Positions 1 to 5,771 of a stretch of DNA of 8,026 nt are shown one piece after another. Location: assembly GCA_045531205.1 (NCBI GenBank), contig JAZSDN010000064.1:1-8026 (forward strand), written 5' to 3'. Below the pieces are notes generated by a model. The model saw only the letters and a list, made by a program, of their open reading frames with translations. It was not told the DNA's origin and made no database searches. The DNA comes from JAZNQL01 sp045531205. GTDB taxonomy: Bacteria; Bacillota; Clostridia; UMGS1883; UMGS1540. Every line of letters starts with the position of its first letter. Position 1 is the first letter of the stretch. The position numbers and the translations under genes were made by a program.

Positions 1-1
1 G

Positions 2-94
2 TATATATTACTAAAAAATGATACATCATATGAAAAAAGGCCTTCACCTACAATTTCTCAACTTGTAGATGAAGCTATGAAATTTTCATCGTAA
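2..94 (+). CDS. 3' end of a possible plus-strand gene (partial)
   Basis: This frame is open from the window edge to a TAA at 92-94 and has no start in view. Its 30 residues read like a real C-terminus, ending PTISQLVDEAMKFSS. The stop falls two bases before the stop of the minus-strand ParB gene, so the two would converge tail to tail. I recognise no family. An open run of 31 codons can arise by chance in AT-rich DNA, and a hairpin with a T-run for the opposite strand lies within it, so the call rests on composition and the neat convergent ending. Confidence 0.4.
   Translation, partial: YILLKNDTSYEKRPSPTISQLVDEAMKFSS
33..74 (-). terminator. Intrinsic terminator candidate after the ParB gene
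   Basis: Two 12-base arms at 42-53 and 63-74 pair with one mismatch, which is a G-U pair in minus-strand RNA, around a 9-base loop. On the minus strand the stem is followed by GCC and a run of six T (33-38). It lies 22 bases beyond the ParB stop and would close the leftward operon. It overlaps the possible convergent gene tail. Confidence 0.6.
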
Positions 95-96
95 AA

Positions 97-933
97 TTAT
101 GGAATCAGGAGTATTGTGGTATTGACAAATATCATAGGAACTCTTTCAAAATCTACGTCCCTCAAACTGCCAGTCATTTTTAAATAATCAAAGTTATCCG
201 TTGTCTGATGATACAAATCTTCTATGCAGATGCCGGAATTGATTTGAGCAATCGTATAACGGATTCCATCGATAAAGGCCTTTTCTTTTGCAGAAAGTTT
301 TGGCTGATTACTTTCCGGCTTTTCAGAAGATGCCCTTCCCCGAATCTGATTATAGACCTGATTTACAGAAAGCTCTTTCTTGCGAATTGCTTCCTTCTGT
401 TCTTCAGTTGCCTCTTTGAGAACAACCCGGACTTTTTCAACAGTCTTCGAAGATACTCCTAGCTGCTTACCGATGATTTCACTGGCTTTTCCTTTTTCAT
501 CTCCGGCATTGCCTTTACCTTTTTCAAAATTGAAGTTAGCAACGGCCTGTAGTAATGCTTCTCCACTTAAATTGCGTCTGTCGGTCTGCTCACGAATTGC
601 AAACTTCGTTGCTTCTTCAAGCGTATTAAAATGATGGATGATACAAGGAACAGAAGTAAGTCCTGCCTTGATTGCACAATGGCGACGGGTGTGTCCGTCA
701 ATCAGAATGTACTTTCCATCATGTGTCCATATGTGCAGTTCGTGGTCTGGCTTAAAGCCTTCACTTTTCATAGATTCAGTCATAGCATTTACGACAGAAT
801 CATCCATAGCCAGAAGTTTTTCAAATTCAGGAATCAAAGTAATGTCTTTGATTTTAAGATTTTTCTTCTGGTCTGCTTTCTGAATATTTTCAATCTTATT
901 TTTGATTGAATTAGTGATTGTATTAAAAGTCAT
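97..933 (-). CDS. ParB/RepB/Spo0J-like nuclease-domain protein
   Basis: A 278-residue DNA-binding protein of the ParB-like family. The N-terminal ParB-like nuclease fold carries the box DGHTRRHCA (about residues 79-87), the counterpart of the G-x-x-R-x-x-A motif, followed by IREQTDRRNLS (113-123). A helix-turn-helix follows at about 151-171 (SEIIGKQLGVSSKTVEKV), then a Lys/Glu-rich helix and a C-terminal tail. The start is ATG at 933 because AGGAG lies five bases upstream; the frame stays open to 978 without a better site. It is the last gene of the leftward operon, 70 bp after the DnaC-like gene. No ParA-type ATPase is visible, so it may act as a stand-alone regulator or maintenance factor rather than in a classical partition pair. 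The family is clear; the role is inferred. Confidence 0.88.
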   Translation of the reverse strand: MTFNTITNSIKNKIENIQKADQKKNLKIKDITLIPEFEKLLAMDDSVVNAMTESMKSEGFKPDHELHIWTHDGKYILIDGHTRRHCAIKAGLTSVPCIIHHFNTLEEATKFAIREQTDRRNLSGEALLQAVANFNFEKGKGNAGDEKGKASEIIGKQLGVSSKTVEKVRVVLKEATEEQKEAIRKKELSVNQVYNQIRGRASSEKPESNQPKLSAKEKAFIDGIRYTIAQINSGICIEDLYHQTTDNFDYLKMTGSLRDVDFERVPMIFVNTTILLIP

Positions 934-1003
934 AATGTCTCCTGTTAGTGCAGAATAATTTTGCCCGGCCGGAATCAAAAAAAATTCTGTGAATGATTAG
1001 TGA

Positions 1004-1699
1004 TTAAAGCTTTACGTCTCTTTTTGACGGTCTGTAACTTTCGCCCTCGAACTCCACGCTTATACAAGTTTCTTTAAGGCGATCCAAAACAGCTTCTCCG
1101 AGTTTTTTCAATAAATCTGCTTTAGAGAGATTCGAAATTAAAACCGTTGGAAGCATGTTCTCATAACGGCGACGAAGGATATAGTTCAACAATGCATTTT
1201 CTTTTTCCTGATGCATTGAACGTCCAATTTCATCAATCACCAGCATTTTTGTACTGGAATATGATTCCATTAATTCCTCGCGATTTACCTTTGCATGAAA
1301 ATCCTGGGCTGATTCATACTTAAAGATAAGCTCTTCAATTGATATAAACTTGCCTCCACAGTTACGAATAATCGCAGAACCAAGATGAGTCTTTCCAATT
1401 CCTTTCGCACCAAGAAGAATGAGAACTTTATCGTTGTTATCAAGGCTTGTAAACTTTTTGATGGTTTCAAGATTTTTTGAGTCCTTTTCATTTCTTGAAA
1501 TGTAAGTATCAAAATCTACATGCCAGTAACGGCGAGGAACACCGCTTGATTCAACTCTTTTCTGCATTTGATAAGCAGCTTCTTTTTCTGCCTGTACTGC
1601 AAGTTCTTTTTCTCGCTGCTTAATCCATTCATCTTTTTCCGGATTTGCTTCAAGGGTAAACAAAAATGGAAGCGGATTAATTTTTTTTATTTCATTCAT
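1004..1699 (-). CDS. DnaC/IstB-like AAA+ ATPase, probable helicase loader
   Basis: A 231-residue AAA+ protein. The Walker A motif GAKGIGKTHL is at about 97-106, Walker B MLVIDE at 152-157, a sensor-1-like LISN at 187-190, and a likely arginine finger in LDRLKE near 205-210. The lead-in RRYWHVDFDTY (56-66) before the ATPase core is typical of the DnaC/IstB group. These proteins load the replicative DnaB helicase or, in IS21 elements, assist a transposase. No IS21 transposase is present, and the preceding gene is a winged-helix initiator, so a loader paired with an initiator, as in lambda O/P or phage replication modules, is the better reading. The start is ATG at 1699 with GGAG at 1705-1708. 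The gene begins ten bases after the initiator stop, in one operon. Confidence 0.88.
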   Translation of the reverse strand: MNEIKKINPLPFLFTLEANPEKDEWIKQREKELAVQAEKEAAYQMQKRVESSGVPRRYWHVDFDTYISRNEKDSKNLETIKKFTSLDNNDKVLILLGAKGIGKTHLGSAIIRNCGGKFISIEELIFKYESAQDFHAKVNREELMESYSSTKMLVIDEIGRSMHQEKENALLNYILRRRYENMLPTVLISNLSKADLLKKLGEAVLDRLKETCISVEFEGESYRPSKRDVKL

Positions 1700-1709
1700 A
1701 AAATCTCCA

Positions 1710-2405
1710 TCAGAATGGCAAGTTAGCAAGCATTTCGTCGGTCACTTCATCGGCTCCAGTTTCTCTTACAGAACTTACGCGACCTTTATAATTGGTATTT
1801 GCTTTACTTAGCCATTTTTTTAGTGAATCAAAGTCTGATTTAGGATGAGCATTAACTTTCTGTTTCCAATTTGAATAGTCTACTATTCCAGATTCAACTT
1901 TTTGCTTCCCAAACTCATTAATAAGGCTTTGATATTCTTCCTGACTTAAAAGAACATTGGTAACGTCTTTTAAACAAATATTATTAACACCTTTATTATT
2001 ACCTGTGTCATCTGTGACTATAAGGGGCTTGTCATTCGTGACTATACCCTGTGGACACGGCTGTCCATACCATCTCATATATTCAGCAAGCATCGGATTT
2101 GAAGTGTTAACTCTTATACGTCTTTCTTCAATTTCATTGCTTCCAGTTCGCACTGTTATTTCAACGGTGATATAGGATTTAACTTTCAAATCATTTACCC
2201 ATCTGGATGCAGTTCTTTCGCTTATGTGAAAGAGTGTTGCAAGATGTTTATTTGAAAACCAGCAATATCCTTTCTCCAAAGAATTTGATGCTATTTCACC
2301 AAACAGCAGTTTTTCACCATCAAGTAATGTGTTATCATCAATGATGAACATAGGCACAAGAATAAAGCGTATCTGTTTCTTTACTTTATCGCTTTCTGTA
2401 TCCAT
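1710..2405 (-). CDS. Winged-helix replication initiator-like protein
   Basis: A 231-residue protein when started at the ATG at 2405, which has AGGA eight bases upstream. An in-frame ATG at 2411 lies directly against that site. The N-terminal half is a helix-turn-helix or winged-helix domain (about residues 25-85, core WFSNKHLATLFHISERTASR at 49-68), as in phage replisome organisers and plasmid initiators. A low-complexity linker (about 115-150) follows, then a conserved-looking C-terminal segment (YSNWKQKVNAHPKSDFDSLK). The following gene encodes a helicase loader, which supports a role in origin recognition. The linker region holds two 17-bp near-identical direct repeats next to AT-rich DNA and could contain the origin. 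The start overlaps the preceding small gene by 20 bp. It could instead be a transcription regulator; no replication-specific catalytic motif exists to settle this. Confidence 0.7.
   Translation of the reverse strand: MDTESDKVKKQIRFILVPMFIIDDNTLLDGEKLLFGEIASNSLEKGYCWFSNKHLATLFHISERTASRWVNDLKVKSYITVEITVRTGSNEIEERRIRVNTSNPMLAEYMRWYGQPCPQGIVTNDKPLIVTDDTGNNKGVNNICLKDVTNVLLSQEEYQSLINEFGKQKVESGIVDYSNWKQKVNAHPKSDFDSLKKWLSKANTNYKGRVSSVRETGADEVTDEMLANLPF
1967..2067. other. Candidate replication origin inside the initiator gene
   Basis: Two direct repeats of 17 bp, TGTCATCTGTGACTATA (2006-2022) and TGTCATTCGTGACTATA (2030-2046), differ at two bases and sit at a 24-bp period. An AT-rich stretch (about 1967-2003) lies on one side and an inverted repeat TGGACA/TGTCCA (2052-2057, 2062-2067) on the other. 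Lambda and related replicons carry iterons inside the initiator gene, so this is a reasonable origin candidate. There are only two copies, and they also encode a peptide repeat (IVTND, IVTDD), so the call is weak. Confidence 0.3.
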
Positions 2406-2592
2406 CTCCATCTTCCTTGTAGTGGTGGTCAGATGATTTATTAAGCGAATCAATGTTCCTGCGACGATGAGTTGTAAGCTCGTAACTTGTAGGGCGACCG
2501 TCGTGAAATGTAAAAGAAACTTCAACAGTACCAAATCGAACATTCTCGCGATTAATATTCTGAAGTAACTGGATTAATACATCTTCGTTCAT
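2386..2592 (-). CDS. Small DUF2292-like protein
   Basis: A 68-residue protein starting at ATG 2592, whose GGAGG (2599-2603) lies six bases upstream inside the end of the excisionase-like gene. The start codon overlaps that gene's stop in an ATGA, so translation is probably coupled. The core, about residues 5-45 (LIQLLQNINRENVRFGTVEV then FTFHDGRPTSYELTTHRRR), resembles DUF2292 proteins: a short helix, then an R-[FY]-G-[ST]-V strand and a D-G-[RK] hairpin. Their function is not established. The charged tail, rich in Lys, Asp and His, overlaps the initiator start by 20 bp. The strong ribosome binding site and tight overlaps on both sides argue that the gene is real. The family match is from memory of the pattern. 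Confidence 0.7.
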   Translation of the reverse strand: MNEDVLIQLLQNINRENVRFGTVEVSFTFHDGRPTSYELTTHRRRNIDSLNKSSDHHYKEDGDGYRKR

Positions 2593-2813
2593 TTGTTGCC
2601 TCCGAATACAGTTGTTCTGCAAGCGGAAATGTAGTTTTCCAGATCCTTCCGGTGAACGAGCACACGCTTGTGAATTATCGCACGCGGTAATTCTGAGTAC
2701 GAGATGAGAGAGTCGAACGTAGACAGACCGATTCCCAATATCTGAGCTGTCTCCTGTCGTGTAAAAAGTGTTTTTTCAGGCCATTCTGTTATGGCAAAGT
2801 TTGAAGGTTTCAT
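2589..2813 (-). CDS. Excisionase / AlpA-type HTH DNA-binding protein
   Basis: A 74-residue protein with a single MerR-like helix-turn-helix of the HTH_17/excisionase type: LFTRQETAQILGIGLSTFDS (about 16-35) followed by the wing and basic strand IHKRVLVHRKDLENYI (47-62). Such proteins bend DNA at attachment sites and steer a tyrosine integrase toward excision, or act as AlpA-like activators. The integrase is encoded at the tRNA end of the element, about 3 kb away, so excisionase is plausible but unproven. The start is ATG at 2813 with AAGGAG at 2823-2828. It is the first gene of the replication operon, which would tie replication to excision. The leader upstream is full of inverted repeats that could control it. 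Confidence 0.75.
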   Translation of the reverse strand: MKPSNFAITEWPEKTLFTRQETAQILGIGLSTFDSLISYSELPRAIIHKRVLVHRKDLENYISACRTTVFGGNK

Positions 2814-2821
2814 TGTCTGAA

Positions 2822-2898
2822 ACTCCTTGCGAGTTCCACTATCGCGAATATGGAACTCAGATAGTGCAAGCTAGCTTTATGAAGGAGTAACACTCCTT
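2822..2898 (-). promoter_or_regulatory. Structured leader with alternative ribosome-site pairings
   Basis: Minus-strand AAGGAGT occurs twice, at 2892-2898 and at 2822-2828 where it is the ribosome binding site of the excisionase-like gene. One complementary ACTCCTT (2882-2888) lies between and can pair with either. Between them are interlocking inverted repeats: CTTGC/GCAAG (2826-2830, 2866-2870), GAGTTCC/GGAACTC (2831-2837, 2852-2858) and CACTATC/GATAGTG (2837-2843, 2860-2866). This could be a translational switch in RNA or a protein-binding region in DNA. No convincing promoter was found here. Confidence 0.4.
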
Positions 2899-2952
2899 TG
2901 CTGCAACTATTTGAGATTGTATGAGAGAGTTGAGAAAAAAGAATCTGACTAA

Positions 2953-2969
2953 GTACCTAACTTAGGTAC
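2953..2969. repeat. Perfect 17-bp palindrome after the 388-residue gene
   Basis: GTACCTAA and TTAGGTAC flank a single C at 2961, two bases beyond the stop of the 388-residue gene. In RNA it would fold as a 6-bp stem with a 5-base loop, but the nearest T-run on the minus strand is about ten bases further on, so it is a poor terminator. An operator or partition-type site for one of the element's DNA-binding proteins is possible. Confidence 0.6.
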
Positions 2970-2971
2970 CA

Positions 2972-4138
2972 TTATTTATATTTTGTATAGTTTTTTATAA
3001 AATTTTTGAAGTTAGAAAGTCGATTTTTATATCCTGCTTTTGAAGTAGCTGGGTTTTGGGATTCAATATGAAATAGAATCTTAATTAGGTCCATGTCTTT
3101 TCTGTTATCTACGAAACCATCAAGATAGGAAATAATCAAAGTCTGATAATTGTTTGCAATTTTGAAATCTTTACTTAAAATAATTTTTCCTTCAAAAGGA
3201 TATGTTTGAATAATATCAAGAAAATCATGAGGTACTTTATAAAACTCATAAAAACAATTGATTAATTCTTCATGAGATAATGTTTGATAATATGCAAGTT
3301 TCTTCTTTTTGTTTTCTTGATTTTGATTGTAAATATGAAATGCCAAATTCTGCTGGATTTCTTCATTAAGATGTCTTAAATCAGAAATAATGGCTTCCAT
3401 AAAGCCATTTTTATAATCATTCTTAAAGTAATAAAACTTTCTATTCTCTGGGATCTCTCCTCTCGCTGTTCCTACAAGATATAAATAGTATTCTGGTTTG
3501 ACTACAAATACTGATTTTCCTTTATTAGTAAAGTAGGAATTTGCTACAAAATATTCTTGTATAAGTGGTTCAATTAATTGCTGACTATCAATAAGATAAT
3601 AATGGAATATATCATCTTCTTCTGGGAGAACTTCTTTATAGTAATCCGTTTCCATAATAGATTTATCAGGAAGTTTGCATAAACTATTTTTTGTTTCAGC
3701 TATAAATTTTTCTAATGAATAATCTATACAACCATAAACTAGTAGCTCTTTTAATTTGCTATATATTCTTCTTCCAGTATTAATTCTGTTAGTAGCAAGT
3801 TTTTCTTTATAGTTTAAATCATTTTCATAAAGAGAATCTCTAAAAATACGTAAATCTAAATTTCTCCCATATTGATAAAATAATTTAGAATCTTCTTTTT
3901 CTTGTTTTTCAAAAGATTCTGCTTCATTACGTATCATAACATATGATTCAAGAAGTTGAGCAACATACGCTGCTTTTTCGGAAATGCTTTCCAAGTATGA
4001 ATATGTTTGTTCGTTCATACCAAATTGTATAATATATCTATTTGGTATGAACGATGTAAATTTTTCTTCTGGAATCTTTTCAGTTTTATGGTAGGTTTGT
4101 AGATTAGCTAGCTTTTCTTCTGTTATAAATGTAATCAT
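2972..4138 (-). CDS. Unrecognised 388-residue cargo protein
   Basis: I do not recognise this family. The protein is soluble in appearance: no signal peptide, no membrane segment, rich in Lys, Glu, Tyr, Asn and Ile. A helical, charged stretch at about 55-100 (EKAAYVAQLLESYVMIRNEA then FEKQEKEDSKLF) could form a coiled coil. The rest is mixed with many aromatic residues and a basic end (KNFIKNYTKYK). I see no Walker motif, DxD, HNH, PD-(D/E)xK or helix-turn-helix pattern. The gene is more AT-rich than the integrase and replication genes, has its own promoter, and sits between the AbiE operon and the replication operon, where such elements often carry defence or other cargo. The start is ATG at 4138 without a clear ribosome binding site; an internal ATG at codon 41 lies in a 15-bp inverted repeat. 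That the gene is real is likely; its function is unknown. Confidence 0.8.
   Translation of the reverse strand: MITFITEEKLANLQTYHKTEKIPEEKFTSFIPNRYIIQFGMNEQTYSYLESISEKAAYVAQLLESYVMIRNEAESFEKQEKEDSKLFYQYGRNLDLRIFRDSLYENDLNYKEKLATNRINTGRRIYSKLKELLVYGCIDYSLEKFIAETKNSLCKLPDKSIMETDYYKEVLPEEDDIFHYYLIDSQQLIEPLIQEYFVANSYFTNKGKSVFVVKPEYYLYLVGTARGEIPENRKFYYFKNDYKNGFMEAIISDLRHLNEEIQQNLAFHIYNQNQENKKKKLAYYQTLSHEELINCFYEFYKVPHDFLDIIQTYPFEGKIILSKDFKIANNYQTLIISYLDGFVDNRKDMDLIKILFHIESQNPATSKAGYKNRLSNFKNFIKNYTKYK
4011..4054. repeat. Perfect 15-bp inverted repeat inside the cargo gene
   Basis: The arms TCGTTCATACCAAAT (4011-4025) and ATTTGGTATGAACGA (4040-4054) are exact complements around a 14-base AT-rich spacer. 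They fall at codons 29-43 of the 388-residue gene and include its second in-frame ATG. In mRNA this makes a strong stem near the 5' end of the reading frame; in DNA it could be an operator. Confidence 0.75.
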
Positions 4139-4146
4139 ATTTATAA

Positions 4147-4175
4147 ATTTTATAGAGCTTTTTCAAAATTGGCAA
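4147..4175 (-). promoter_or_regulatory. Promoter of the 388-residue gene
   Basis: On the minus strand, TTGCCA (4170-4175) and TAAAAT (4147-4152) are spaced by 17 bp, each matching the sigma-70 consensus at five of six positions. The start codon at 4138 lies only eight bases past the -10 box, so the mRNA would be nearly leaderless, which fits the missing ribosome binding site. Confidence 0.45.
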
Positions 4176-4232
4176 GTATTTTCTGAAACTTACTGAACGT
4201 AACTTTGCGTTTAAAAGATTTTCACAAATCAT

Positions 4233-4262
4233 CTTCTTTTGATTCTTTTTAAGCAAAAGAAG
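4233..4262. repeat. 9-bp inverted repeat after the AbiEii gene
   Basis: CTTCTTTTG (4233-4241) and CAAAAGAAG (4254-4262) are perfect complements around a 12-base loop, 40 bp beyond the AbiEii stop. There is no T-run after the stem on the minus strand, so termination would be weak. It marks the end of the AbiE operon before the cargo gene's promoter. Confidence 0.5.
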
Positions 4263-4302
4263 CTTTTAAAACTGCATAAGCAAAATTGAAAACCTCTTAC
4301 TT

Positions 4303-5106
4303 TTATACTTTCAGATTTCTAATAAACTCTAAATCCTTGTTAAGAACTTCTTCCAGACTCAAATCGAGCCAGTTCTTTTTAGAGGTTTTGATATTACGGA
4401 TGAATATCTTGTTTAAAAGTATTCGTTCCATTCTTGATACAATGTCAGATTTTGTATTTACTTCAAGAGTCTTGTCCTCAAAAATATAACGCTTTACACA
4501 AAGCTTCAATTTCTTATCTGACACTTTATCAGAAAGATAACAAATATCAAAAATATCTTTAAAACGTGTAGAAGCAATATCGTGTCTTAAAATGGATTTC
4601 AATTTTTCTACAAGAATCTGTTCTTTGGAATTCATTAACAGACTGGCGCCATCGTCCTGGAAACAAATATCAAAACAGTATTCTTCCTGAGTGATATCCA
4701 AATCCTTATGAACGCCAATATCCATTTTACTTGTGAGAGCAAGGCCATTACCATCACTGATGCTGATATGAACTCTTTTACCTTTATAATCCTGCTGCTT
4801 TAGTTCTTCGATTTTTCCAATGATTGTGATTGTCACATCGCTAACTGCATTCAGCTGATTTACAAAAAGTTTGATTGAATCATCACTAATTGATTTTTTT
4901 ATAAAGTCAAAATCAAGATCTACTGTTGCTCTTCGAACATCATTTGAAATGTTACGCATTACAACTCCGCCTTTTATTGTAACATTTTCATTTAAGTGGC
5001 ATTTAGAAATTGCTTCAAGAATAATGTCCTGACAGATTCTTGCCTGTGCGTTCTGCTGGCTATAGCCTTCTTCTTTTAATTTGGTTATTTCTTCTCTTAA
5101 GTTCAT
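4303..5106 (-). CDS. abiEii: AbiEii-family toxin, nucleotidyltransferase-like
   Basis: A 267-residue protein with the features of AbiEii/AbiGii toxins, which belong to the DNA polymerase beta-type nucleotidyltransferase superfamily. The catalytic core begins with IKGGVVMR (about 44-51), followed by the metal-binding Asp cluster DLDFDF (63-68). A strand with MDIG (128-131) gives a third acidic residue, and the motifs KEQILVEKLKSIL (161-173) and RFKDIFDI (181-188) are typical. A helical C-terminus follows. Characterised relatives stop growth by modifying nucleic acid substrates; tRNA is the known target of the related MenT toxins. The gene overlaps the antitoxin by ATGA at 5103-5106, which implies coupled translation. 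All key motifs appear intact. Confidence 0.87.
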   Translation of the reverse strand: MNLREEITKLKEEGYSQQNAQARICQDIILEAISKCHLNENVTIKGGVVMRNISNDVRRATVDLDFDFIKKSISDDSIKLFVNQLNAVSDVTITIIGKIEELKQQDYKGKRVHISISDGNGLALTSKMDIGVHKDLDITQEEYCFDICFQDDGASLLMNSKEQILVEKLKSILRHDIASTRFKDIFDICYLSDKVSDKKLKLCVKRYIFEDKTLEVNTKSDIVSRMERILLNKIFIRNIKTSKKNWLDLSLEEVLNKDLEFIRNLKV

Positions 5107-5645
5107 AGTACTTCCATTTGAATTGTATTCATTATTGTCTGATTCATTTTAAAATGTTCAGCATATTCGCTGACCTTTCCAAAATCCATTTTATATACAC
5201 GATTACGGTAATTTCCGATAATTTCTTTGTAGTAGTCCAAAGGAATCTTGCTTTTATTTCTGATCAATTCAATCAGCATTCGCTCTTGATTATAAATTTT
5301 GATTTTTTCTCCCTGAAATTCTATTTCTGTTTTACCAAGTTCGAAGATGCTGTCTTTCATGAAGTATTGTTTTATTCTTTCGTCTTTGATTCTGGTGGCT
5401 TCACGGCGAGTAGCAAGATGATAAATATCTGGTATCTCATCTGTAAGTCCATGCACATAAAAAGCACTATCCATTGTGAAAATTGCATCTGGATATTTAA
5501 GACTTATCAACTCCTGCGTTGAGAAGTATTTGTCGGTTGAATAAATACCTTCCTGAACTTTGAACAGTTTTTCAGATTTCAAAAGATTTTGAATCCTGTA
5601 ATCTGTTCCGAATTGATTTCTGCATTGAGAATAAGTCAAAAGCAT
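5103..5645 (-). CDS. abiEi: AbiEi-family type IV antitoxin and repressor
   Basis: A 180-residue protein matching the AbiEi layout. An N-terminal winged helix (about 1-55) ends in the EGIYS wing (32-36). The characteristic stretch YPDAIFTMDSAFYVHGLTD (51-69) with IYHLATRR (74-81) follows, then the C-terminal antitoxin region containing YNQERMLIELIRNKSKI (118-134) and YYKEIIGNYR (138-147). In the type IV AbiE system the antitoxin counters the toxin without stable complex formation and represses its own promoter. The start is ATG at 5645 with AAGGAG at 5653-5658, seven bases upstream. Directly upstream are two large inverted repeats with matching arms, the expected operators. It is slightly shorter than many AbiEi proteins but looks complete. 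Confidence 0.87.
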   Translation of the reverse strand: MLLTYSQCRNQFGTDYRIQNLLKSEKLFKVQEGIYSTDKYFSTQELISLKYPDAIFTMDSAFYVHGLTDEIPDIYHLATRREATRIKDERIKQYFMKDSIFELGKTEIEFQGEKIKIYNQERMLIELIRNKSKIPLDYYKEIIGNYRNRVYKMDFGKVSEYAEHFKMNQTIMNTIQMEVL

Positions 5646-5661
5646 AGCAATTCTCCTTGAT

Positions 5662-5698
5662 TAAACATACACACAAGTACCTTTTGTGTGTATGTTTA
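5662..5698. promoter_or_regulatory. AbiE operator 1 (15-bp inverted repeat)
   Basis: TAAACATACACACAA (5662-5676) and its exact complement (5684-5698) flank a 7-base spacer, directly upstream of the AbiEi ribosome binding site. The arm matches 12 of 13 bases with an arm of the second repeat (TAAATATACACAC at 5728-5740). AbiEi of Streptococcus agalactiae represses its operon through paired inverted repeats, so autoregulation is the likely role. Confidence 0.7.
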
Positions 5699-5726
5699 GT
5701 TTAATTTATCTCAGAAATAAATTCAA
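5698..5726 (-). promoter_or_regulatory. Tentative AbiE promoter between the operators
   Basis: TTGAAT (5721-5726) and TAAACT (5698-5703) on the minus strand are 17 bp apart, each matching four of six consensus bases. The -35 box lies in operator 2 and the -10 box touches operator 1, so binding of a repressor at either would block it. The match is weak. Confidence 0.35.
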
Positions 5727-5771
5727 GTAAATATACACACTTTTGTTGTTTATGTGTATATTTACTTGAAT
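5721..5771. promoter_or_regulatory. AbiE operator 2 (19-bp inverted repeat)
   Basis: ATTCAAGTAAATATACACA (5721-5739) and its exact complement (5753-5771) flank a 13-base spacer. Its core shares the TAAAyATACACAC motif with operator 1. The long perfect dyad with no following T-run favours protein binding over termination. Confidence 0.7.

Noticed and set aside
208..909. Four plus-strand reading frames of 81-92 codons opposite the ParB gene
   Set aside because: All lie antisense to a clearly recognised ParB-like protein and have no family features.
965..972. CCGGCCGG palindrome between the DnaC-like and ParB genes
   Set aside because: The 8-bp palindrome with a T-run on the wrong side for a leftward terminator is too short to support a function.
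1285..1512. A 75-codon minus-strand frame inside the DnaC-like gene
   Set aside because: It overlaps the Walker A region of the real gene in another frame and has no ribosome binding site.
2406..2543. Longer N-terminus for the initiator gene, starting at 2543
   Set aside because: The extra 46 residues are hydrophobic and read through the small DUF2292-like gene in another frame; the ATG at 2405 has a proper ribosome binding site.
5118..5522. A 134-codon plus-strand reading frame opposite AbiEi
   Set aside because: Antisense to a recognised AbiEi; its Phe/Ile/His-rich composition is that of a shadow frame in AT-rich DNA.
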